Positions 1-7,837 of a stretch of 32,221 bases of DNA are shown here, piece by piece; positions within the stretch are counted from its first letter, which is position 1, and each line of letters opens with the position of its first letter. The notes under the pieces are model-generated. The model worked only from the letters and a program-made list of their open reading frames with translations, was not told the DNA's origin and made no database searches. A program made the translations under genes and the position numbers. The stretch lies in the NCBI RefSeq assembly GCF_027947535.2, contig NZ_JAAGKO020000071.1, positions 1 through 32,221 of the forward strand, in the 5' to 3' direction. The DNA comes from Streptantibioticus silvisoli. GTDB taxonomy: Bacteria; Actinomycetota; Actinomycetes; Streptomycetales; Streptomycetaceae.

Positions 1-693
1 GGTGGCGCGGGTGAAGGTGGCGGGAATGGGCATGAAGTCTCGTGTCCTGTCCAGTCGGGTCGCAGAGGCCATTTGGCGTTTCGCTGTGTTGCAGCACAGT
101 TCTCTGCGGCTCGCCCATTCTTAGCGACCGGGAAAACGGCAGGCAATTGTGTGATGTACGACCCGTGGTAGTTGAGGGGCGGCTCGTGCTTATTGCGGTG
201 GCGTGTTTATGTGCTCGTTACGCCTTTACATGTCCTTCACGTCTGCCGGGTGGGTACTACGTGGCTTCGTGTGTGACGTGGGTCCTGTCGGGGGCGTCAC
301 ACGGGAGGGGGTGCTCCCTTGCCGAACGTGAGGGCGTGAACGCGATGGGTGCCGACATTTCACGGGTTCCACCCCAAGGCGGACGGGGGCCGGCGCCGGA
401 GCGGGTGCGGGTTCCGGTGCGGGGTCCGGTACGGGTTCCGGTGCCGGCTCCGGTGTTCGTGCTCGCCGGCCACCGCTGACCGCCCGGGGCCTGGTGCGGG
501 GTGAAGCGGGGTTAAAAGGGGGCGGCCCGCTGGCGGAAGCCGTTCGCTTGGCCCGGCCGGGCGCAGCCGTACGGACGCGGTGGGCCTCGGTGATCTTGAG
601 TGCGCGGCCGGTCGTGGCCGCCTCCCGCCCCGCCGCAACGCGGACGGCGGATAGCGGTGGAGCGGCCGGATCGGGCGGAGGTGTCGGATCGGC
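1..693. other. Left-edge stretch with no supportable gene
   Basis: The first 350 bases are clearly less GC-rich than the rest of the window and hold no reading frame with actinomycete-like third-position bias. From about 400 to 460 there is a simple-sequence patch of repeated GGGTTCCGGTGC-like units. Open frames on both strands here encode Arg/Pro/Val-rich low-complexity sequence and match no family I know. I treat it as intergenic or decayed DNA. The lower GC could mark foreign DNA continuing to the left, which cannot be judged from this window. Confidence 0.5.
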
Positions 694-718
694 GGGGGCC
701 GGGGCGGCCCCGGGGCCC
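694..718 (-). terminator. GC-rich hairpin just after the tetR stop
   Basis: CCGGGG (699-704) pairs with CCCCGG (708-713) around a 3-base loop, and the flanking GGGCC/GGCCC can extend the stem with a small bulge. It starts one base beyond the stop of the minus-strand TetR gene. There is no T-tract, as is common for actinomycete terminators. Confidence 0.4.
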
Positions 719-1417
719 TCAGGCTTGCTCTGGCTGGGGGCTCGCGGCCGGATCGACGAGGTCGAGCGGCTGGTGCGGGTCGAGGCTGAGGCCGGCCGAC
801 CGCAGGGTGTCGTCCAGTACGCACCAGATCCACCGCGCGAGGTGCCGGGTCAGGTCCTCGTGGGTGAGGCCGCCGGGGTCCTCGACCCAGCGCACGCTGG
901 CCGCGTCGACGAGGCCCACGATCCCGAAGCCGAGGGGCTCGGCCGAGGACGGGTCCGCGTCCAGGGCGGTCAGGTGGCCGGCGAAGATCCTGGCCAGGTG
1001 CCTGCCGATCGCGGTCTTGACGTCGGCGACGGCGTCGAGCGTGCCGGTGTGCCGACTGAGGTAGAGGTAGAGAGCGCTGTTGGCGCGCAGCCAGCTCACG
1101 TAGGCGTCGACCGCGTTGGTGATCATCTCCATCGGCGTGCCCGTCGGCCGCCACACCGGTTGCAGTGCCGCCGTGACCAGTTCGCCCGCCCGCGCCGCGA
1201 CGGCGCGCTGGAGATCGCCCGCGTCGGCGAAGTGCTTGTACAGGCGGGTGCGGGCCACCCCGGCCCGGTCGGCGATCTGCTGGGTGGACACCTCGGAGCC
1301 GTGGGCCGCGATGGCGGCGATGGCGGCGTCCACGAACTCCGCACGGCGCCGCTCGTGCTGCCCCTCCCAGCGTGTCTTACGTCCGTCCACCTGCTGCGGA
1401 GTCTGTCTCGGGGGCAT
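719..1417 (-). CDS. TetR/AcrR-family transcriptional repressor
   Basis: This 232-residue protein has the TetR layout. An N-terminal helix-turn-helix (about residues 25-70, with STQQIADRAGVARTRLYKHF as the recognition region) is followed by a helical ligand-binding domain. The ATG is at 1417, with a short GGAG two bases upstream. It is divergent from the diiron oxygenase gene at 1675, and a perfect 25-bp palindrome (1506-1530) lies between them. TetR proteins usually bind such palindromes, repress themselves and the divergent operon, and release when a small ligand binds the C-terminal domain. I infer that it controls the oxygenase/reductase pair and that its ligand is related to their substrate. 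The family call is firm; the ligand is unknown. Confidence 0.93.
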   Translation of the reverse strand: MPPRQTPQQVDGRKTRWEGQHERRRAEFVDAAIAAIAAHGSEVSTQQIADRAGVARTRLYKHFADAGDLQRAVAARAGELVTAALQPVWRPTGTPMEMITNAVDAYVSWLRANSALYLYLSRHTGTLDAVADVKTAIGRHLARIFAGHLTALDADPSSAEPLGFGIVGLVDAASVRWVEDPGGLTHEDLTRHLARWIWCVLDDTLRSAGLSLDPHQPLDLVDPAASPQPEQA

Positions 1418-1505
1418 GGCTCCGAGTTTATCCGTGCGGTGGCCGCCGGGGTCCCGGCGGTGGCGGGGGCTACCCGTGGGCGGCCGCGTGCACTAGCCTC
1501 GCTGA

Positions 1506-1530
1506 TTATGGGTACATGGTGTACCCATAA
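1506..1530. promoter_or_regulatory. Perfect 25-bp palindromic operator
   Basis: TTATGGGTACA (1506-1516), spacer TGG, TGTACCCATAA (1520-1530): an uninterrupted 11-bp inverted repeat, centred 95 bases upstream of the tetR start and 157 bases upstream of the oxygenase start. Size and symmetry fit a TetR dimer site. The AT-rich outer arms stand out from the surrounding GC-rich DNA. Confidence 0.8.
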
Positions 1531-1543
1531 GAGATCTCCGGCT

Positions 1544-1598
1544 CGGACGGAAGCCTCCGGACGGAAGCCCCCAAGCGGAAGCTCCGGACGGAAGCCTC
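1544..1598 (+). repeat. 14-bp tandem repeat in the oxygenase leader
   Basis: The unit CGGACGGAAGCCTC occurs at 1544-1557, 1558-1571 (one change), 1572-1584 (shortened, degenerate) and 1585-1598, followed by a weaker copy. It lies between the palindromic operator and the oxygenase ribosome binding site, so it is probably in the 5' leader of the mRNA. Each unit carries a GGAAG core. Confidence 0.75.
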
Positions 1599-1674
1599 CG
1601 GGCGGGAACCCCGGTCCGGCCGGCGATCTCCAGCTCGGACAGCAATCCCCGGCTTCGACAGAAAGGTGTCGACC

Positions 1675-2679
1675 GTGAACCGCAGCACGCACATCGAGCC
1701 CGAGGGCCCCGGCGGCGCCCCATCGCAGGTCGGCGTCCCATCGCAGGCCGGGGCACGGGTGAGGGCGCAGGACGCCGCGAACGTGTCCGGCGCGCCCGGG
1801 CGCACCGTGACGGAGGACGTCTCACGCCGTCTGCTGGATTCCGCGTCCCAGCTCTCCTACGACCCGGCGACCGAGGTCGACTGGGACGCGCCGCTGCCCG
1901 AGGACGGCCACGGGCTCGCCCCCGAGTGGAGCACCCTGTACGGCACCCGGCTGTGGGACGAGATGACCGAGCGGCAGAGGGTCACCCTCACCCGGCACGA
2001 GGTGTGCTCGATCATGAGTACCGGGATCTGGTTCGAGATGATCCTTCAGCAGCTGGTGCTGCGCGACCAGTACGTGCGCGACTACGCGACCGCCGAGTTC
2101 CAGTTCGCGCTGACCGAGATCGCCGACGAGTGCCGGCACTCGATCATGTTCGCCCGCGCCTGCGAGAAGATGGGTGTGCCGGCCTACTTCCCCAAGCGCC
2201 TGGTCGTCGAACTCGCCCGCATCCTCAAGACGGCGGGCACCGCCGAGGTCGCCTACGGCGGCATCCTGGTGGCCGAAGAGGTGCTGGACATCATGCAGCG
2301 GGACGCGATGCGCACGGACGGTGTCCTGGACCTGGTCCGCACCACCAGCCGCATCCACGTCGTCGAGGAGTCCCGGCACATGCGCTTCGCCCGCGCGGAG
2401 ATCCGCCAGCGGGTGCGCCGGGCCGGCCCGCTGCGCAAGCACACGTCCGCCCTCGGCATCGCCGTCGTCGCGTACTTCATCATCACCAGCCTGGTGAACG
2501 AGGAGGTCTACGCGGAGGCCGGCCTCGACAAGGAGCGGGCACTCGCCGCGGCCAGGTCGAACCGTCACCACCACACCATGATGCGGTCCGGCTCCGCACC
2601 CCTCATGGACTTCCTCGGTACCCAGGGCCTGCTGACCCGCCCGGCCAGCGCCATCTACCAGCGCGTGCACATGCTCTGA
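1675..2679 (+). CDS. AurF-like non-haem diiron oxygenase
   Basis: A 334-residue cytoplasmic protein of the AurF (p-aminobenzoate N-oxygenase-like) diiron family. Ligand-type residues sit in the expected order: a Glu at 109 or 121, E152-x-x-H155 (in EIADECRHSIMF), E201, then H228-x3-E232-x2-H235 (HVVEESRH). The spacing of the last six matches AurF closely. GTG 1675 is chosen because AAAGG (1662-1666) is eight bases upstream; GTG 1666 in frame overlaps that site. Family members use O2 and two electrons to oxygenate amines or other small molecules. The ferredoxin reductase gene at 3044 is the obvious electron donor and the divergent TetR the likely regulator. The substrate cannot be read from sequence. 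Similar stand-alone genes occur in mycobacteria and streptomycetes, so it need not belong to an antibiotic cluster. Confidence 0.88.
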   Translation: MNRSTHIEPEGPGGAPSQVGVPSQAGARVRAQDAANVSGAPGRTVTEDVSRRLLDSASQLSYDPATEVDWDAPLPEDGHGLAPEWSTLYGTRLWDEMTERQRVTLTRHEVCSIMSTGIWFEMILQQLVLRDQYVRDYATAEFQFALTEIADECRHSIMFARACEKMGVPAYFPKRLVVELARILKTAGTAEVAYGGILVAEEVLDIMQRDAMRTDGVLDLVRTTSRIHVVEESRHMRFARAEIRQRVRRAGPLRKHTSALGIAVVAYFIITSLVNEEVYAEAGLDKERALAAARSNRHHHTMMRSGSAPLMDFLGTQGLLTRPASAIYQRVHML

Positions 2680-3043
2680 CGGAACGTCAGCGAACGCGCC
2701 CCGTTCGACCGGAGGTCGTGTCGGGTGCGACCCCGCCGGCCGGGGCAGCGCGTTCCGGTCGGCACCGCGTTCCCGGCGTCGCCAGTGCCGGCCGACCTCC
2801 GCGGCCCGTCCGCCAACCGTCGAGGCCGCGCGGTCCGTCACGCCACCGGCCACCACCTCTCCGCCGGCCGTGCGCCAAGCGTCTCGGCCACGCGGTCCGT
2901 CCCGCCATCGGCCGCAGTCCCTAACCCCACCGTCCGCCACCTCTCCACCTCTCCGCCGCCCGCGCGCCCGCCCGACCACCGGCCGCCGAGGCGAACGCCA
3001 CACGTCCCGCCGCCCCGGCGATCACCCCAACGGAAACCGGACC
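2680..3043. other. 364-bp gap with imperfect repeats
   Basis: No gene is seen between the oxygenase and the reductase. A 28-base sequence at 2824-2851 recurs at 2886-2913 with three differences (period 62), and CACCTCTCC is repeated around it. A weaker GTCCGCCA copy lies on each side. No clear promoter or terminator was found, so whether the two genes share a transcript is uncertain. Confidence 0.55.
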
Positions 3044-4540
3044 ATGGCCTACGCGATCACCCAGACCTGCTGCACCGACGCCTCGTGCATCGCGGTCTGC
3101 CCCGTCAACTGCATCCACCCCGCCCCGGGTGAACCGGACTTCGGCACCACCGAGGTGCTTTACATCGACCCGCGCACCTGCATCGACTGCGGTGCCTGCG
3201 CCGACGCCTGCCCGGTTGACGCCGTCTCGCCGGTCGACGTGCTGTCCGGCGCCGACGCGGTCTACGCCGAGCGCGGCGCCCGTTACTACGCCGGGCGTAC
3301 CGCCGACCCCGTCTGGAGCGCACCGCTGATTCCGCGCTCCCTGCCGGCGGGGACGCCCGCGCCGCGGGTCGCCGTGGTCGGCACCGGGCCGGCCGCCTGC
3401 TATGCGGTGCAGGCCCTGCTGCACGCGACCGACGCCGAGGTCACGATGATCGACCGGCTGCCGGTGCCGGGCGGACTGGTGCGGTTCGGGGTCGCACCGG
3501 ACCACACCTCGACCAAGCGCATCGGTGAGTCGTTCGCCGCGCTCCTGCGGCATCCGCGGGTCCGCGTCCACCTCGGCGTCGAGGTCGGCGTCGACCTCAG
3601 CCACGCGGACCTGGCCCGGCACCACCACGCGGTGGTCTACGCGGTCGGGGCGGCCGCCGCGCGCCCGCTGGGCATTCCGGGGGAGGACCTGCCCGGCAGC
3701 CTGTCCGCCACGCGCTTCGTCGCCTGGTACAACGACCACCCCGAGGTCCCCGGCGGCCTGGTCGACCTGTCCGACGTCCGGCGCGCGGTGGTCGTCGGCA
3801 ACGGGAACGTGGCGCTGGACACCGTGCGCGTGCTGGCGGGCGGGCCGGACCGCCTGGCCGGCACCGGCATCGCGGGCCACGCGCTCGCCGCGCTGCGCTC
3901 CGGCGCGGTGCGCGAGGTCGTCGTACTCGGCCGCCGCGGCCCCCAGGACGCCGCGTACACCTGGCCGGAACTGCACGCCCTCAAGCACCTTCCCGGCGTG
4001 CGGCTGGTCGTCGCCGATACTCCCGGGACGCGGGCGGCGATCTCGTCGGCCGCGCCGGACGACCACGCGGCGCTGCTGAGCGACGTGCCGATCGAGGCGG
4101 TCGACCTCGCGGCGCCCCCGCCGCCGGGCCGCCGCATCGTGCTGAACTTCTTCTCCTCGCCCGTCGAGGTGCTCGGCAACGGCCGGATGTCCGCCCTGCG
4201 AACGACCACAGGGCCGGTCGACGCCCAGCTCCTGATCGGCGCGATCGGCTACCGCGGCACCCCGTTGCCGGACCTGCCGTTCGACAGCGCGACCGCGACC
4301 GTTCCCCACGAACGCGGCCGGGTCGCACAGCTGCCGGGGACGTACGTCGTGGGCTGGATCAAACGCGGCCCCTCCGGCGGCATCGGCGCCAACCGCCTGT
4401 GCGCCCAGGAGACGGTGGATGCCCTCCTCGACGACGCGGCGGCCGGCCGGCTGCCCACCCCGCCGGCGACCGCCCGCGACTTCGCCCGCCTGATACGCAA
4501 CGTCGGCCGCGACGCACCGGCGGGGCCCGCGATCCGCTGA
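3044..4540 (+). CDS. fprB: Ferredoxin-fused NADPH:ferredoxin reductase (FprB-like)
   Basis: A 498-residue protein. Residues 1-60 form a bacterial ferredoxin domain with Cys at 9/10, 15, 19, 23 and a second set C46-x2-C49-x2-C52-x3-C56-P, predicting two Fe-S clusters. From about 107 it is an adrenodoxin-reductase-type flavoprotein: FAD motif GTGPAA (113-118), the hallmark FGVAPDHTSTKRI (148-160), an NADPH motif GNGNVALD (252-259), and a C-terminal GWIKRGPSGGIG. This matches mycobacterial FprB-type proteins. It moves electrons from NADPH through FAD to the built-in ferredoxin. The start is ATG 3044, which begins the conserved ferredoxin sequence; GGAAA lies upstream. Its position after the diiron oxygenase suggests it reduces that enzyme. 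Confidence 0.93.
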   Translation: MAYAITQTCCTDASCIAVCPVNCIHPAPGEPDFGTTEVLYIDPRTCIDCGACADACPVDAVSPVDVLSGADAVYAERGARYYAGRTADPVWSAPLIPRSLPAGTPAPRVAVVGTGPAACYAVQALLHATDAEVTMIDRLPVPGGLVRFGVAPDHTSTKRIGESFAALLRHPRVRVHLGVEVGVDLSHADLARHHHAVVYAVGAAAARPLGIPGEDLPGSLSATRFVAWYNDHPEVPGGLVDLSDVRRAVVVGNGNVALDTVRVLAGGPDRLAGTGIAGHALAALRSGAVREVVVLGRRGPQDAAYTWPELHALKHLPGVRLVVADTPGTRAAISSAAPDDHAALLSDVPIEAVDLAAPPPPGRRIVLNFFSSPVEVLGNGRMSALRTTTGPVDAQLLIGAIGYRGTPLPDLPFDSATATVPHERGRVAQLPGTYVVGWIKRGPSGGIGANRLCAQETVDALLDDAAAGRLPTPPATARDFARLIRNVGRDAPAGPAIR

Positions 4541-4586
4541 CGGCGGGGGCGCGCAGCGGTATGACGGGCCCTGTGGGCGGGCGGAC

Positions 4587-4608
4587 CCCGGGAGAGCCTG
4601 CTCCCGGG
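4587..4608. terminator. Hairpin between convergent genes
   Basis: CCCGGGAG (4587-4594), loop AGCCTG, CTCCCGGG (4601-4608): a perfect 8-bp stem lying 46 bases past the reductase stop and about 95 bases past the stop of the converging XRE gene. It could serve both directions. There is no T-tract. Confidence 0.65.
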
Positions 4609-4703
4609 CGGCCACGAGTGCCGGCGTCCCGTTCACGGTGTCACGGCTCCGCAGTCCCCAACGTGCGGCCGGCCTCCTGACCGCGAACGGCGCCCACTGC
4701 GGC

Positions 4704-5534
4704 CTATCCGGTGAGGGACTGTGTCCCTATGACGGAGAGCAGCGCGAGGCGTTCGGCGTCCTGGGTGCCGGGTTCGGCCGTGTAGACCATGATGCGCAGG
4801 TCGTTGCCGGTGACGGTGAGCACGTCGCAGTCCAGGGTCACGGCGCCGACCTGGGGGTGGTCGACGGTCTTGCGCGCGCTTTCGTGCTGATCGGCCTCGG
4901 CGGATTCCCAGAGTTCGCCGAAGAGGGAGCTTTCGGTGCGCAGTTCGCAGACGAGACGCCGCAGTCGCTGGTCCGCCGGATAGCGGCCGGCTGTGCGGCG
5001 CAGGTCGGCCACCTGCGCGGCGCGTAGTGCCGCCCAGGATTCGGTGGTGTGGCGTACGCGCGAGCCGGCGCCCAGGAAGTTGCGCCACACGGCGTTGAGG
5101 TCCTTGCCGTGCCATTCGCCCATCAGGGCCGTATAGAGGGGATTGGCGAGCAGCTGGGTCCAGGCGGCGTCGAAGACCGCGACGGGGGTGTTGGCGAGGC
5201 GGTCCAGCATCCGCTGGACGCTCGGTGTGACGTGCGCGGAGATCACTTCGGGGCCGGGCGGCGCGAGCCCGGCCAGCGCGAAGAGGTGGGAGCGCGCGTC
5301 CGCGGAGAGCCGCAGGGCGCGGGCCAGGGCCTCGACGACCTGCGCCGAGGGGTGGGCGGCCCGGCCCTGTTCGAGGCGGGTGATGTAGTCGACGGAGATC
5401 CCGGCCAACTGGGCCAGTTCCTCGCGGCGCAGCCCTGCCGCACGCCGGTGACCCCCGGTGGGCAGGCCCGCCGTCTCGGGCGCGACCTGGTCGCGCCGCT
5501 GCCGCAGTGCCCGGCCGAGTTCCGTTGTCGCCAT
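4704..5534 (-). CDS. XRE-family regulator with MmyB-like ligand domain
   Basis: A 276-residue DNA-binding protein. The N-terminal helix-turn-helix (about 31-85) contains GLRREELAQLAGISVDYITR and the ExGRAAHPS turn typical of Streptomyces XRE regulators. The C-terminal 170 residues match the MmyB-like PAS-related ligand domain, with TPVAVFDAAWTQLLANPLY near its start. The ATG at 5534 is used; an upstream in-frame ATG at 5627 would add 31 residues that do not fit the family. It is divergent from the SDR gene at 5917, a common pairing in actinomycetes where the regulator controls the neighbouring oxidoreductase. An inverted repeat at 5566-5590 in the shared region is a plausible binding site. 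Confidence 0.93.
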   Translation of the reverse strand: MATTELGRALRQRRDQVAPETAGLPTGGHRRAAGLRREELAQLAGISVDYITRLEQGRAAHPSAQVVEALARALRLSADARSHLFALAGLAPPGPEVISAHVTPSVQRMLDRLANTPVAVFDAAWTQLLANPLYTALMGEWHGKDLNAVWRNFLGAGSRVRHTTESWAALRAAQVADLRRTAGRYPADQRLRRLVCELRTESSLFGELWESAEADQHESARKTVDHPQVGAVTLDCDVLTVTGNDLRIMVYTAEPGTQDAERLALLSVIGTQSLTG

Positions 5535-5916
5535 GCGGACAGTGTGACAAACGTGCCAGTGCATGTTCCTGGTACTAGTGGTCCCAGGAAGACGGGTCCA
5601 CTCGCTGTTCACGCTTTTTATCCGCATCGTGGAGGCATGACGGCAACGGCAGCGGCATCTGCATCAGCAGCTCCGGTGTCCGGCCCGGGTGACCCGAACC
5701 GCAGGCACGGCAAGGAACACAAGGGCCACCAGGATCACCGGACCGTCGGGGCTACGAGGCCGGCGGGATCGGCGAGGTCACCGGTGGCCGATCCGACGCC
5801 GTTGGCGCCCGCGCCCGCGCCGCGCCGGTGCCTACGCCGCGATGGAACAACCTGATGACCGCACGAGAGCCGCACCTCCCGGCCGCCACGGTCGGCAGCG
5901 GAAAGGAACAGCACGC
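5535..5916. other. Divergent control region with a doubtful small ORF
   Basis: This is the shared upstream region of the XRE and SDR genes. It carries the inverted repeat at 5566-5590. A 72-codon open frame (5637-5855, plus) starts with ATG only one base after GGAGG, which is too close to be a good ribosome site. Its product is Ala/Pro/Arg-rich and unrecognised. I regard it as unlikely to be a gene, but it may lie in the SDR leader. Confidence 0.45.
5566..5590. promoter_or_regulatory. Inverted-repeat operator upstream of XRE gene
   Basis: TTCCTGG (5566-5572) and CCAGGAA (5584-5590) form a perfect 7-bp inverted repeat with an 11-base spacer containing TACTAG. It lies 32 bases upstream of the XRE start codon in the divergent region, where an autoregulatory site would be expected. 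Confidence 0.55.
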
Positions 5917-6696
5917 ATGAGCAAGCTCGCACTCGTCACCGGCGCCACCTCCGGAATCGGCAGGGCGTTCGCCGAACGGCTGGCGGCCGACGGTTACGAC
6001 CTGGTGATCGTCGGGCGGCGCCGGGAACGGCTGGAGGAGTTCGCCGCCGCCCGTCCCGGGACCGAGGTCCGCCCCCTCGTGGCCGACCTGTCCACCGACG
6101 AGGGCATCGACACCGTCGCGCAGGTCTGCGCGACCGAGCCGCTGACCCTGCTGGTGAACAACGCGGGCGTGGCCCACTACATGCCCCTCGCCGACCTGCC
6201 CGCCGACAAGGCCCGCGAACTGGTCAAGGTCAAGGTCCTCGCCCCCACGCTCATCACCCGTGCCGCCGTCGCGGGGATGCGGGACCGCGGCCGGGGCGCG
6301 ATCGTCAACGTGGCCGGCATGATCGCCTTCAGCGGCCCCGCCCCCCAGTCCCAGCTGCCCCGCCGGGCCGTCTACGCCGGCACCCTCGCCCACCTGGTCG
6401 CCATGTCCCAGACCCTCAGCGCCGAACTCGAGGGCACCGGGGTCCAGGTCGAGGTGGTGTGCCCGGGTGTGGTGGCCACCGAGTTCCACGAACGCCAGGG
6501 CCTCGACCTGAGCGCCGTGCCGCGGATGAGCGCGGACGACGTCGTCACCGCGGCCCTGCGCGGCCTGGAACTCGGCGAAGTCGTCTGCGCCCCCGGTGTC
6601 GAGGACGCGAGCCTTCTCGACGCCGTCTTCCACGCCGACCTGGCGGCCTTCGGAGCCCAGAGCGTCGACCTCGCCACCCGCTACCGGACCGGCTGA
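5917..6696 (+). CDS. Short-chain dehydrogenase/reductase lacking the catalytic Lys
   Basis: A 259-residue Rossmann-fold SDR protein. The cofactor motif TGATSGIG lies at 8-15, an Arg-rich NADP-type loop (GRRRER) follows near 36-41, and NNAG is near 82-85. The active-site Tyr is present at 153 (RRAVYAGTLAH), but residue 157, normally Lys in Y-x3-K, is Leu (CTC). The usual Ser region reads NVAGMIAF, with Ala-Gly where Ser-Ser is typical, although S139 is nearby. The fold and the C-terminal PGVVATEFHERQG are otherwise well kept. Start ATG 5917 has AAAGGA nine bases upstream. It may be a non-catalytic or altered SDR, controlled by the divergent XRE regulator. Substrate unknown. Confidence 0.92.
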   Translation: MSKLALVTGATSGIGRAFAERLAADGYDLVIVGRRRERLEEFAAARPGTEVRPLVADLSTDEGIDTVAQVCATEPLTLLVNNAGVAHYMPLADLPADKARELVKVKVLAPTLITRAAVAGMRDRGRGAIVNVAGMIAFSGPAPQSQLPRRAVYAGTLAHLVAMSQTLSAELEGTGVQVEVVCPGVVATEFHERQGLDLSAVPRMSADDVVTAALRGLELGEVVCAPGVEDASLLDAVFHADLAAFGAQSVDLATRYRTG

Positions 6697-6985
6697 CCCG
6701 TAGCGCCAGCGGGCGAGACCCGTCCTGACCGCGACCGGCCCCCTCCTGTCCCCGGTTCACGGTCCCGGCATCCCGCGCATGCCCCAGGACGACCGTGCGG
6801 CACCCGAGGTGCGTAACTCCCCCCTGGCGTCGACGCCGCCCCCGTCGTCGCGCTACCGGTGACGACCCGGACAGGCCCTGCGCCAGGGGGCGTTCGGCCT
6901 GCGCGCGGGCCTGCGGGGAGAACGGGGGGTACTACGCTTGCCGCGCAGCGCCGACACGCGCGGGCGGACCCGACAGGAGACCGAA

Positions 6986-7837
6986 GTGACCAACAAGCCG
7001 TTAGACGACGCCGGGGCCGCGCAGAAGCCGCTCGATCTCCAGCAGAATCGGCCCCACAGCGCGCGGATGTACGACGTCTACCTGAGCGGGAAGACCAACT
7101 ACGCCGTCGACCGCGAGGCGGCGGCCCAGGTCGCCGAGGTCTATCCGGGCATCTACACCTGCGCCCGCGAGAACCGTGACTTCATGCACCGCGCGACCCG
7201 GGTCATCGCCGAGGAGTACGGCATCCGCCAGTGGCTCGACATCGGCACCGGCATACCGACCTCGCCGAACCTGCACGAGGTCGCGCAGTCGATCGTGCCG
7301 GACGCCAGGATCGTCTACGCCGACCACGACCCGATCGTCCTCGCGCACGCCCGCGCCCTGCTGGACAGCACCCCCGAGGGCCGGACCACCTACGTCCAGG
7401 CGAACGTGACCGAGCCCGACACCATCCTGTCCGACCCGGAGCTGACCGACACGCTGGACCTGACCAAGCCGGTCGCCCTGTCGCTGAACGCGCTCATGCA
7501 CTTCGTGACCGACGCGATGGACCCGTACGGGATCGTCGACCATCTGATGGGCGCGCTGCCGTCCGGCTCCGTGCTGGCCCTCAGCCACTGCACGCCCGAC
7601 TTCGACCCGGAGACCTGGCAGAAGGTCACCGACATCTACAACGCGAGCGGCACGCCGGTGCAGTTCCGGTCGAAGGAGGAGGTCACCAAGTTCTTCGACG
7701 GCCTCGACCTCGCCGAACCCGGTATCTCCGTCGGCCACCGCTGGCGACCGCAACTCGGCCACATCCGCCGCAGCCCCGACGCCGAGCCCAGCGACGCGCT
7801 CGTCAGCCTGTGGGCGGGCGTCGGCATCAAGCCGTAG
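6986..7837 (+). CDS. SAM-dependent methyltransferase (PF04672, formerly DUF574)
   Basis: A 283-residue methyltransferase of the actinomycete-expanded PF04672 family. Typical features are an N-terminal PHSARMYDVYLSGKTNYAVD (23-42), the SAM-binding motif DIGTGIPTSPN (85-95), the acidic DHDPIVLAHARALL strand, and a late RWRP segment. GTG 6986 is chosen because AGGAG (6975-6979) lies six bases upstream; an earlier in-frame ATG at 6938 has no such site. These proteins are very numerous in Streptomyces, mostly with unknown substrates. It is probably a single-gene unit: there is a 289-base gap upstream, and no gene follows for 1.5 kb. Confidence 0.93.
   Translation: MTNKPLDDAGAAQKPLDLQQNRPHSARMYDVYLSGKTNYAVDREAAAQVAEVYPGIYTCARENRDFMHRATRVIAEEYGIRQWLDIGTGIPTSPNLHEVAQSIVPDARIVYADHDPIVLAHARALLDSTPEGRTTYVQANVTEPDTILSDPELTDTLDLTKPVALSLNALMHFVTDAMDPYGIVDHLMGALPSGSVLALSHCTPDFDPETWQKVTDIYNASGTPVQFRSKEEVTKFFDGLDLAEPGISVGHRWRPQLGHIRRSPDAEPSDALVSLWAGVGIKP

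Noticed and set aside
42-479. 145-codon plus-strand frame at the left edge
   Set aside because: Composition is unlike the genes of this window, the end is a simple Val/Pro/Arg repeat, and no domain is seen.
2921-4636. 571-codon minus-strand frame
   Set aside because: Antisense of the ferredoxin reductase; no coherent protein.
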